In this document: in pieces, positions 38,177 to 45,923 of the stretch
Layout: each line of letters begins with the position of its first letter
How positions within the stretch are numbered: position 1 is the first letter of the stretch
Source: Psychrobacter sp. UBA3480
Lineage (GTDB): Bacteria > Pseudomonadota > Gammaproteobacteria > Pseudomonadales > Moraxellaceae
Direction: 5' to 3'
Length of the DNA: 64,000 nt
NCBI RefSeq assembly: GCF_002377945.1
Contig: NZ_DFQV01000022.1
Location: forward strand, 1-64,000
Translations under genes and position numbers: made by a program
The notes under the pieces: generated by a model
Told to the model about the DNA's origin: nothing
Seen by the model: only the letters and a program-made list of their open reading frames with translations
The model's database searches: none

Positions 38177-38890
38177 ATGCCTTTTACCGATGAAGAAGTT
38201 AATGCCCTCAATGCCCAAGAAAGTGCTTATCCGCTTGAGTTTTTTAAAAATTTTGCGCAAGAAATTACGGTTTACGAAGACGATGACATTTGGGTGGTTG
38301 ATAAACCTGCAGGCCTATTGAGCGTCGATGGTAAAACACTCAAAGTCAGTCTGCTTGCTCGTCTTGAGCGTGCCAATCCAGCTGTCAAATTGATTCATCG
38401 TTTAGATATGGACACCTCAGGACTGCTTATTTTTGCAAAAAATGCAGCAGCGCAAACCAATATCAGTAAGCAATTCATCGAACGTTTACCGCAAAAAAAA
38501 TACCAAGCACGTGTCTTTGGTGAGTGGGGGCAAGTCGGCGCAACTGGTGAGATATCGGTGCCAGTGCGCTATGAGCCAAGTACCAAACCGCGCCATATCG
38601 TCGATCACGACTGGTCAAAGCATGCGCTAACCTTATATGAAGTTGTGGCTCACGAAACCTGTAATGGCGAGGCAGTCACTCGGGTCATGCTAAAGCCAGT
38701 CACGGGACGCAGTCATCAGCTACGCGTACATATGGTGCACGTCGATCATGTGATGATTGGCGATCCGATTTATGCTGAAGGTGCTGCATTAGAGATAGCC
38801 CCAAGGCTCAACTTACATGCACAGCAATTACGTTTAAAGCATCCAGTACTGGGTGCTTGGATGGACTGGGAGAGTCCCTGCCCATTTTAA
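38177..38890 (+). CDS. rluA: RluA-family pseudouridine synthase
   Basis: RluA-type enzymes convert uridine to pseudouridine in rRNA or tRNA. The 237-residue protein lacks an S4 domain, as expected for RluA. The catalytic motif HRLDMDTSGLLIFAK contains Asp77, and the exact HRLDMDTSG form is that of RluA (23S rRNA U746 and tRNA U32). Also seen: DDIWVVDKPAGLLSV (about 36-50), VMLKPVTGRSHQLRVHM (about 175-191), and DPIYAEGA. The exact target cannot be proved by sequence alone. Confidence 0.88.
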   Translation: MPFTDEEVNALNAQESAYPLEFFKNFAQEITVYEDDDIWVVDKPAGLLSVDGKTLKVSLLARLERANPAVKLIHRLDMDTSGLLIFAKNAAAQTNISKQFIERLPQKKYQARVFGEWGQVGATGEISVPVRYEPSTKPRHIVDHDWSKHALTLYEVVAHETCNGEAVTRVMLKPVTGRSHQLRVHMVHVDHVMIGDPIYAEGAALEIAPRLNLHAQQLRLKHPVLGAWMDWESPCPF

Positions 38891-38984
38891 AACGTTAGAT
38901 TTTACCGCTTACTGTTAATAGATGCGATAAACGGCTCTAAAGCCAGCTATAAAATGCCAGTCATGCAAATACAAGGATGAAAGT

Positions 38985-40610
38985 ATGCTTGATATCACCA
39001 CTACCAAACAGGCCATTAAAAATCGCTTTAAAGGTAAAAAGTCAAAGACGGACAAAGTAGCCGATTATGAAGTATTGATTATCGGTGCGGGTATCGCAGG
39101 TATTGGTATGGCTTGCCGTTTACAGCAACAGCAGCATAAAGGCCTATTCGGTCATAAAGCTTCAAAAAAGCAAAAGCAGGCAAAACCGACTAATAAGCAA
39201 AAACCTCCACAGCGCTTTGCTATCTTAGAAAAGCGTGCTGATTTGGGTGGTACATGGGATTTATTTACCTATCCGGGGATTCGCTCTGACTCTGACGCCT
39301 TGACCTTTGGTTATAACTTTAGGCCGTGGCTTGATTATAGAATGCTTGCAGCAGGCGATGATATCAAACGCTATATCGCTGATACGGCACGCGAGTTTGG
39401 GGTGACCGAACATATCCATTATCAGCATGAAGTTCAGCAGATATCATGGTCTAGTGAGAATCAACAGTGGTCAGCAACCATCAAAAATCATGCAAGCGGT
39501 GAGAGGTTTGTTAAGACTGCCAAGTTTATCGTAGGTGCCACTGGTTATTATGATTATGAGCAAGGCTATCGTCCTCATTTTGAAGGAGAGGAGGATTTTC
39601 ACGGTCAAATCGTCCATCCACAGCACTGGAATAATCTAGACTATAATGATAAAAAAGTCGTCGTTATTGGTAGTGGTGCCACGGCGATGACGTTGCTACC
39701 TGCGCTAGTAGATAAAGACAATAATCAGTGTGCGCGTCATGTCACGATGCTGCAGCGTACGCCGACCTATGTGGCAAGCGTGCCGGGTGATGACCATGCT
39801 ATTGACTGGTTATCAGGCAAGTTTTCACCATTATCAAAGGAGCAAGCTTATACGGTACTGCGCGCGCGTAACGTGTTGAGACAGCAAGGCCTGTACAAAG
39901 TTGCGACTCATGCACCCAAGGTGATGAAGGCAGTCTTAAGAAGTGGGGTGAAAAAAGAGCTGAAAGGTAGCGGCGTCGATAGCAAGCATTTTATGCCTGA
40001 CTATAATCCGTGGGATCAACGAGTATGTGCGGTACCTGACGGTGATTTATTCAAAGCCCTGCAGGACAAACGCGCAACAGTAGTGACCGATCAAATCAGT
40101 CACTTTACGGCAACGGGAATTATGCTGCAATCTGGCCAGCATCTCGACGCTGATATCATCGTTACCGCGACTGGCTTAAAGCTACAGATGTTGGGCGGGG
40201 CAGCGGTATATATCGATGGTCAAGCTGTCGATATTGGCACGCGTATGACCTACAAAGCGGTTATGATAGAAGGCATACCTAATCTGGCGGCACTGTTTGG
40301 CTATACCAATGCCTCATGGACACTTAAAATTGACTTGGCTTGTCAGTATGTAGTGAGGCTGCTGGGGTATATGCATAAAAACCGCTATCAAGTTGCATTA
40401 CCACAAGCACAGACTGCAGATATGACAGCCTATGCTCAAGCATATACTGTGATGGGTTCGCTATCGTCTGGATATGTCAACCGCGGCAAAGACGAGCTGC
40501 CTAAACAAGGAGATCGCTATCCTTGGTTCGTGACCAACAACTATCTAAGCGATCGAATCATGCTTAAGTATCGCAAGATAAAAGACGATTGGTTACGATT
40601 TAGTCGTTAG
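38985..40610 (+). CDS. Baeyer-Villiger-type flavin monooxygenase
   Basis: A 541-residue FAD/NADPH oxidoreductase of the class B monooxygenase group. The FAD site is VLIIGAGIAGIGMAC (about 30-44), and the phrase ADLGGTWDLFTYPGIRSDSDALTFGY (85-110) is typical. The fingerprint FxGxxxHxxxW occurs at 205-215, then the NADPH site KVVVIGSGATAMTLLPAL (about 224-241). Between the first helix and the second strand of the FAD fold there is an unusual Lys/Gln-rich insert (about 50-75). Substrate unknown; such enzymes oxidise ketones, amines or hydrocarbons. It ends 11 bp from an opposite-strand dehydrogenase. Confidence 0.88.
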   Translation: MLDITTTKQAIKNRFKGKKSKTDKVADYEVLIIGAGIAGIGMACRLQQQQHKGLFGHKASKKQKQAKPTNKQKPPQRFAILEKRADLGGTWDLFTYPGIRSDSDALTFGYNFRPWLDYRMLAAGDDIKRYIADTAREFGVTEHIHYQHEVQQISWSSENQQWSATIKNHASGERFVKTAKFIVGATGYYDYEQGYRPHFEGEEDFHGQIVHPQHWNNLDYNDKKVVVIGSGATAMTLLPALVDKDNNQCARHVTMLQRTPTYVASVPGDDHAIDWLSGKFSPLSKEQAYTVLRARNVLRQQGLYKVATHAPKVMKAVLRSGVKKELKGSGVDSKHFMPDYNPWDQRVCAVPDGDLFKALQDKRATVVTDQISHFTATGIMLQSGQHLDADIIVTATGLKLQMLGGAAVYIDGQAVDIGTRMTYKAVMIEGIPNLAALFGYTNASWTLKIDLACQYVVRLLGYMHKNRYQVALPQAQTADMTAYAQAYTVMGSLSSGYVNRGKDELPKQGDRYPWFVTNNYLSDRIMLKYRKIKDDWLRFSR

Positions 40611-40621
40611 TATCTTGATAA

Positions 40622-41569
40622 TTATTGTTGATGGTTATTGATGAAGTCAGCGACTTGCTTGCTCAACATCTGCCACAAGGTCTCCTGGGCACTTTTGCTA
40701 CCCCATGCATTGTGCGGACTAAAGATAACACGCGGATGGTCGCTGATACTGAGCAGTGGGTCATTGTCAGCGATCGGTTCTTGTTCAAACACATCGCTAG
40801 CATAGCCGATGATCTGCTCATTGTTAATCGCGTCAGTTAATGCTTGGCTATCAACGATGCCGCCACGTGCGACGTTGACGATGAGCGGTTGTTTAACCAT
40901 TTTTGCTAGAGTATCTTTATTAATAAGATGCTCAGTTTTTTCATTCAATGGACAGTGTAGACTGATCACATCCGCACGCGCTAGCACTTCATCAAACGCG
41001 GTATAGTCGTCGCTGCGTGGTTCACGTCCTTGGTGCTCTGCCCATAGTACGGTCATACCAAAGGCACGAGCAATCTCGGTCACGCGCTTGCCGATGGTGC
41101 CAATACCGATAATACCTAACGTCTTATCTTCCAAATCAATCAGCGGAATATCCAACAGGCAAAAATTGCCATTTGCCAGCCACGTGCCATCAGCGACTTT
41201 CTGATGGTAGTGGATGCCTGCGCGCATTGCATTTAACATAAGCATAAAGGTATGCTCGGGCACGCTTTTGACCGCATAACCAGCGACATTAAAAAGCGCG
41301 ACACCGTGCTTATCGCAAGCCTTTTGATCGACGTTGTTCATACCAGTGGCAGTCAGTTGGATTAGCTTAAGCTTCGGTAGTTGCTCTATTACTTCTGCAC
41401 CAATTTGGACTTTATTGGTGATAATAATGTCAGCATCTTTGCAGCGCTCAATGATAACAGCCGTGTCTTTTGGCGTGTCGTTATAAGTGATGTAATCGCT
41501 CACACCTATTGGCGCTGGCAGGTCAATACCTTCAGAAAACGTACCTTTATCTAAAAAAACGGCTTGCAT
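40622..41569 (-). CDS. hprA: D-2-hydroxyacid dehydrogenase (hydroxypyruvate/glycerate type)
   Basis: A 315-residue NAD-dependent dehydrogenase of the D-isomer 2-hydroxyacid family. Rossmann motif GIIGIGTIGKRVTEIARAFGM (about 146-166), catalytic Arg in NVARGGIVD, Glu in VFEQEP, and His in IFSPHNAWGS are all seen. Sequence flavour, with the HQGREP and the MLNAMRAG pieces, is nearest to glycerate dehydrogenase HprA, which interconverts hydroxypyruvate and D-glycerate; the substrate remains inference. It is convergent with the flavin monooxygenase gene. Confidence 0.85.
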   Translation of the reverse strand: MQAVFLDKGTFSEGIDLPAPIGVSDYITYNDTPKDTAVIIERCKDADIIITNKVQIGAEVIEQLPKLKLIQLTATGMNNVDQKACDKHGVALFNVAGYAVKSVPEHTFMLMLNAMRAGIHYHQKVADGTWLANGNFCLLDIPLIDLEDKTLGIIGIGTIGKRVTEIARAFGMTVLWAEHQGREPRSDDYTAFDEVLARADVISLHCPLNEKTEHLINKDTLAKMVKQPLIVNVARGGIVDSQALTDAINNEQIIGYASDVFEQEPIADNDPLLSISDHPRVIFSPHNAWGSKSAQETLWQMLSKQVADFINNHQQ

Positions 41570-41879
41570 GGCTAGTCCTTACTCATTGTTGTCTTATAGA
41601 TAGTTAGCGAATAAATTACTATCGCATGATTTCTTATCGGCTTAATGTAGCACGTTGGTATTTTTAGTCAAAAAGAAGCAAGCAGTAAAAAGGAATTTTC
41701 ACTTTATTTTTAGCGTGAAAGCAGTATCTATAAAATGGATGTTATTTTAAACAAAGAAAAGACCTCTATTCTAATATCGAAGTAGAGGTCTTTTAGTTAG
41801 ATAGTGAGCTTTTTCGTTGATGCAGCTTGTATCACAAATGCTATCAAGCCAACTTTGCAAACACTGCTAATAACAAATG
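41570..41879. other. Intergenic region, hprA-like / response-regulator gene
   Basis: 310 bp holding the terminator of the response-regulator gene (41757-41794) and the upstream region of the dehydrogenase gene. No further feature is supported. Confidence 0.5.
41757..41794 (-). terminator. Rho-independent terminator after the response-regulator gene
   Basis: AAAAGACCTCTA and TAGAGGTCTTTT pair perfectly around a loop of about 14 nt, with T-run on the minus strand. It closes the kinase-regulator operon. Confidence 0.88.
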
Positions 41880-42836
41880 CTAAAAAGAAAAACGCTTGCG
41901 CAATTTACCAATAAAACTGCGTACGCGATTACTCAAATCAATGCGAACATCATTTTCAGGGTCGTGCTCTACTTCATAACGTTTCACCAAATCAGGGCTG
42001 GCTTTGAGTTTGGTATGATGCTGAAAAGCACGGTTGACGCTAATTTCTAGTAAGCTGGCACGCATCGGTTTCGGTAAGCAGCGATAGACCTGACCCTTAT
42101 TAATCAAATCAATCAGCAAGCCTGCATCTTGAAATTCAGTTTGCACCAAAACGACCAAATGCGGTGCATCTTGCTTTAAAGTGAAGATTATTGGTGCGAT
42201 GTTTTCGCCACTAACATTGATGTCAGTAATACATACACCAATGTCGTAGTTTGCCAGATAGTCATAAGCCTCTTCTAAGCCTTCAGCATGCAGTACCTTA
42301 TAGTTATTGGAGAACTGCTTGCGAATTTGTTCGATTAGCTCATTTGTTTCATCGATAACCAACAGGGTTTGCTTATTGTCTGAGCTATCAATCTGATCGG
42401 CATCTTCATCTGGATTGTAAGTCAACGCGATTTCAGTGGCACGCCCAACCACAGCGATGAGTTCTTCAGACTTGCAGGGCTTGGTCAAATAACGATAAAT
42501 CTCTCCATCGTTGATAGAACCAATAATAGCATTCAAATCGGCATAGCCCGTTAATAAAATACGCATGGTAGACGGTGATATGTCTTTTACTTCACGTAAG
42601 ATATCGACACCGACACGCTCAGGCATACGTTGGTCACTGACTGCTACGTATACATGGTTGTTTTTAATATAGTCGATATATTCAGTGGGATCCGTCGTGA
42701 TAAAAACGTCATGAGTTTTACGAAAGAGGAGTTTCATAGAACGTAAAATGCGTTGTTCATCGTCAATAAACGCAATTTTCGGTTTAGGTCCAGTACTTAG
42801 AGCAGAGGGTTGTATGTTGTCTTTAACTTCATTCAT
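41880..42836 (-). CDS. Response regulator with two receiver domains, no output domain
   Basis: A 318-residue two-component protein. Receiver 1 (about 19-135): IAFIDDEQRI, phosphoacceptor Asp68 in VSDQRMPE, LLTGYAD and YRYLTKPC. Receiver 2 (about 155-280): LLVIDETNEL, Asp205 in CITDINVSG, LVQTEFQD and YRCLPKPM. No DNA-binding or enzymatic output domain is seen; the C-terminal 40 residues are charged and helical. Both receivers keep acidic pocket and Lys residues, so both may be phosphorylated. It follows its kinase by 105 bp. ATG at 42836 is chosen (AAGGAT upstream). Output is probably by protein-protein contact; that is inference. Confidence 0.88.
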   Translation of the reverse strand: MNEVKDNIQPSALSTGPKPKIAFIDDEQRILRSMKLLFRKTHDVFITTDPTEYIDYIKNNHVYVAVSDQRMPERVGVDILREVKDISPSTMRILLTGYADLNAIIGSINDGEIYRYLTKPCKSEELIAVVGRATEIALTYNPDEDADQIDSSDNKQTLLVIDETNELIEQIRKQFSNNYKVLHAEGLEEAYDYLANYDIGVCITDINVSGENIAPIIFTLKQDAPHLVVLVQTEFQDAGLLIDLINKGQVYRCLPKPMRASLLEISVNRAFQHHTKLKASPDLVKRYEVEHDPENDVRIDLSNRVRSFIGKLRKRFSF

Positions 42837-42941
42837 GATCGTATCCTTACGATGAATAATAGAGGCTAGATTGTAAGTATTATGTCTGTTGTCAGCACAA
42901 CGCATAACTGAGCTGCGCCGACAATATAATAAGCGTGTTGC

Positions 42942-45257
42942 TTATGCCGACATACTTTGTTCCGTTAAATTATTGTTGATGGGTAGGGTTAAGGTAAACA
43001 CCGTGCCAACACCTTCAGTAGATGTGGCAGTAATCGTACCATTGTGTTGTTCCATGATTTGCTGACTGATTGCCATGCCGAGGCCAGTGCCTTCACCTGC
43101 CGCTTTCGTAGTAAAGAAGGGCTCAAATATCTGATCCAATACTGCTTGGCTCATGCCTTTACCATTATCAGTTACTTCAATGTAGACGTTGGTTTCATCA
43201 GCGTAGGTACGCACCTCAATCTTGTCATCAGGATTGCCCTCCATTGCTTGCGAAGCATTGTTCAATAGGTTAACTAATACCTGATTGATTTGCGATGGTG
43301 AGCATTTGATTTCAGGCGTTGACCCAAAGTTGGTGACAATATCTTGATGTCTGATAGAGTTCCCAGCGATTTTGAGAGAAGATTCTATACATTCTCGTAC
43401 ATCAATAGTCTTCACTTTTGACTCATCAAGGCGTGCAAAGTTACGTAAGTTGAGTACCATCTCGGTAATTTGTTCCACCCCAAACAAAGAGTCTTTAATC
43501 AGCTCTTTTAGCTCAGATGATAAGTCATCTTCTTCGATTTCATCCGAAGCACGGACAATATCTGCTAACAGTTTATCTATTTTGTCATCAGCAGCAGCCG
43601 TTTCAGATTGAACGCCTTTCAACCCTTGTACCAACTCAATCAGCTCTTCGTATTGCTCAGTCAATTGACCGATGATTTCGAGGTTGTTTTGTACATAAGA
43701 TAATGGCGTATTTACTTCATGAGCAACGCCTGCAACCATTTGACCAAGTGTGGCCATTTTTTCAGAACGGATCAGCTGTAGCTGAGAGTTTTTAAGCTCT
43801 TTTAGTGTGTCTTGTAGTTCAGCGGTGCGTTCTTCGACTTTAACCTCTAGCTGTTGATTGATATTGGCAAGCTTACCTTCATTAGATTGGATACGATGGA
43901 GTAGCTCACTAATAGAGTGGTTTACTAGGCCAATTTCATTACGTCCACCTGAAAATTTGACGTCACTAAGCTTATTATATTGCTTATCATCGATGAGTTT
44001 TTCTGCGAGAGAGATTTTGTCCGTGGTCTTTTTCAATGGTTTGAATGCTAAGAATGTCAGCATGAAATAGATCAGTGCAGCGGTTATAAATAGCGCTAGC
44101 ATGATTAAATTGATTAGGTTTTTGCTCAAGTTATCTGCGATAGCATTAACGGCAGCATCTGGTTGAACTACGATTAGTTTCCAGTAGGTCTCAGGAATCT
44201 GGAAAACATATGCCTGACTACCATTGTAGTAGCTGTCATTGGTTAGATCGAAACTTTGTAGCAAGCGACTGTCCATCGTGCTTGTATTGCTTGCATTAGC
44301 ATTCAAATAAGCGGCGTAGTTGATAAGCTCAGAACTACTAACAGCAGTGGCCTCATTTTTATCAAGTGTTGCAATGACTTGTTGTATTTCAGGAGGCATT
44401 TTTGAGGCAATTTGTTTGATAATCTCATTATGCTGAGCATCTAAAAAATCTAAGATAGGTTGCCACGCAGGGTCTGAATCAATGACTTGTTTGATATCCA
44501 GTGGGACACCAGTCTCTTCGTCAATATAGTTCAAGCGCTCAGGGTTAGATGAAGCGATAACCTTATTACTGTTGTCAATCAATAAAATATAACCTGAGCC
44601 AGAGCTTTCACTCAGCTTAACGATGTTTTCTTGTAGCTGGTTGAGCGTAAAGTTAACGGTACTTGCACCCCAAAACTGATTGTCACGTTCAATAGCGACA
44701 CCGCAGCTCATTGCCAATTCACCTTTGGTTTGAGTGGGGCTTACATCAGCCCATATACAGCCATTAGGTCTGAGTACTTTTACTTTGTTAAACCAGTTTT
44801 CAGTGTAATAAGGATTAGCAGGGTTTGGATCCGTTAATATTGCTCGGTAATCGCCATCTTGGCGCACCATCAAAAATGGATGAGTCGCTGTACTGTCTCC
44901 GAGCGCACCATTATCAGGCCAAATACCACCACTACCTAATAAGCTATAATCCCGCTTATCAAAAGCGTTAGCCGTGCTAGTCTGCAAAATATTTTCTTCG
45001 ATTGGCAATGTTTGAGCGCTTTGCTGTAGTTGCAACGCGCTACGCATGACGCGATTGACATCAGCCGAGATGCTGTTGACGGCGGTATTCCCTCGTTGAG
45101 CCACTAGTTTTCCTGACTCAAGTCTGATTTTTTCATAGCCTTCTTTTTCGACAATGTAAACCACAACGGCAACAACAACGGCAAAAGCAAGAAACAAGAT
45201 AATGGTAACTTGGGTACTGACTTGGTTAAATAAGCCAACTTTTTTGGAGGCACTCAT
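42942..45257 (-). CDS. Membrane sensor histidine kinase with periplasmic Cache-like domain
   Basis: A 771-residue kinase. Membrane segments near 18-36 and 381-405 flank a 340-residue periplasmic domain with Cache-like features (HPFLMVRQDGDYRAIL, GCIWADVS, SGYILLIDNSNKVIASSNPE), the fold that binds small ligands. Next come a HAMP-like region, a coiled coil (about 450-500), HisKA with the phosphoacceptor His513 in GVAHEVNTPLSYVQNNL, and the ATPase domain with NQVLVNLLNNASQAM, VTDNGKGM and GTGLGMAISQQIMEQHNG. Start at ATG 45257 is chosen; ATG 45269 has AAGG touching it. It is the first gene of the pair. Confidence 0.9.
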   Translation of the reverse strand: MSASKKVGLFNQVSTQVTIILFLAFAVVVAVVVYIVEKEGYEKIRLESGKLVAQRGNTAVNSISADVNRVMRSALQLQQSAQTLPIEENILQTSTANAFDKRDYSLLGSGGIWPDNGALGDSTATHPFLMVRQDGDYRAILTDPNPANPYYTENWFNKVKVLRPNGCIWADVSPTQTKGELAMSCGVAIERDNQFWGASTVNFTLNQLQENIVKLSESSGSGYILLIDNSNKVIASSNPERLNYIDEETGVPLDIKQVIDSDPAWQPILDFLDAQHNEIIKQIASKMPPEIQQVIATLDKNEATAVSSSELINYAAYLNANASNTSTMDSRLLQSFDLTNDSYYNGSQAYVFQIPETYWKLIVVQPDAAVNAIADNLSKNLINLIMLALFITAALIYFMLTFLAFKPLKKTTDKISLAEKLIDDKQYNKLSDVKFSGGRNEIGLVNHSISELLHRIQSNEGKLANINQQLEVKVEERTAELQDTLKELKNSQLQLIRSEKMATLGQMVAGVAHEVNTPLSYVQNNLEIIGQLTEQYEELIELVQGLKGVQSETAAADDKIDKLLADIVRASDEIEEDDLSSELKELIKDSLFGVEQITEMVLNLRNFARLDESKVKTIDVRECIESSLKIAGNSIRHQDIVTNFGSTPEIKCSPSQINQVLVNLLNNASQAMEGNPDDKIEVRTYADETNVYIEVTDNGKGMSQAVLDQIFEPFFTTKAAGEGTGLGMAISQQIMEQHNGTITATSTEGVGTVFTLTLPINNNLTEQSMSA

Positions 45258-45923
45258 AAATGTATTCATCCTTGAATTATATAAAGTACAAAAAATACGA
45301 TTAGCAGTATTTTTAGTATAAAAAGAGCTGCGATTATTAATGCTGAATAATTTGATGTCCAAATATCTGAATAAGTAGCACAACGATGTGAAGCCGTTAC
45401 TTCTAAGGAAGGGCGCAACCCATAAACCTATATGTTTATCTACAAACTAAGTCCCTATAACAAATAGTAAATCCATCTACCTGTGAACATTGATAGCGGT
45501 CGATAAGTAGAAGGAAAGTGCTAAATACTATTTTTTTAGTTATAAACATGAACAATTGACATAACGAAAAACACATCTATTTTCATAAAGTAACAGTATA
45601 GAAACAATTTTCTGATGTAAATGTTTTTTCTATACTTGCGAGTCGTTATCTTATTGTTTTATATGACCAACTTATGCTTAGCATTCGCGTCATCTTGTAT
45701 GAATCTGCTCTTGAAAAGTCAACTTAACGCACTCATCTACCCGCTAACGTTATATAATGGTTGGGCTGAACGATTGGCTTGATTGGTGTTGTGGCACTTC
45801 TTCTATGTCTTTTTGACATTTTATGGTGTGAACAACCTTATTTAGCTATTGTTAGCCGCCATTGCTGTTTTTCTAAGCTATCTATCTAATTTCTTACTAC
45901 CTGAGTACAAAAGACATCGCCTT
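45258..45923. other. Divergent intergenic region, kinase / rapA
   Basis: 666 bp, AT-rich, no supported gene. A TATAAT at 45753-45758 is a plausible -10 element for rapA, without a clear -35. A short inverted repeat ATAAAC/GTTTAT lies near 45424-45440. The rapA frame stays open leftward to a TTG at 45849 but those residues are unlike RapA. Confidence 0.45.

Noticed and set aside
45849..45923. N-terminal extension of RapA from TTG
   Set aside because: The added 25 residues are hydrophobic and unlike RapA, whose conserved start is MTISxxxxxxxxFAVGQRY-like at 45924.
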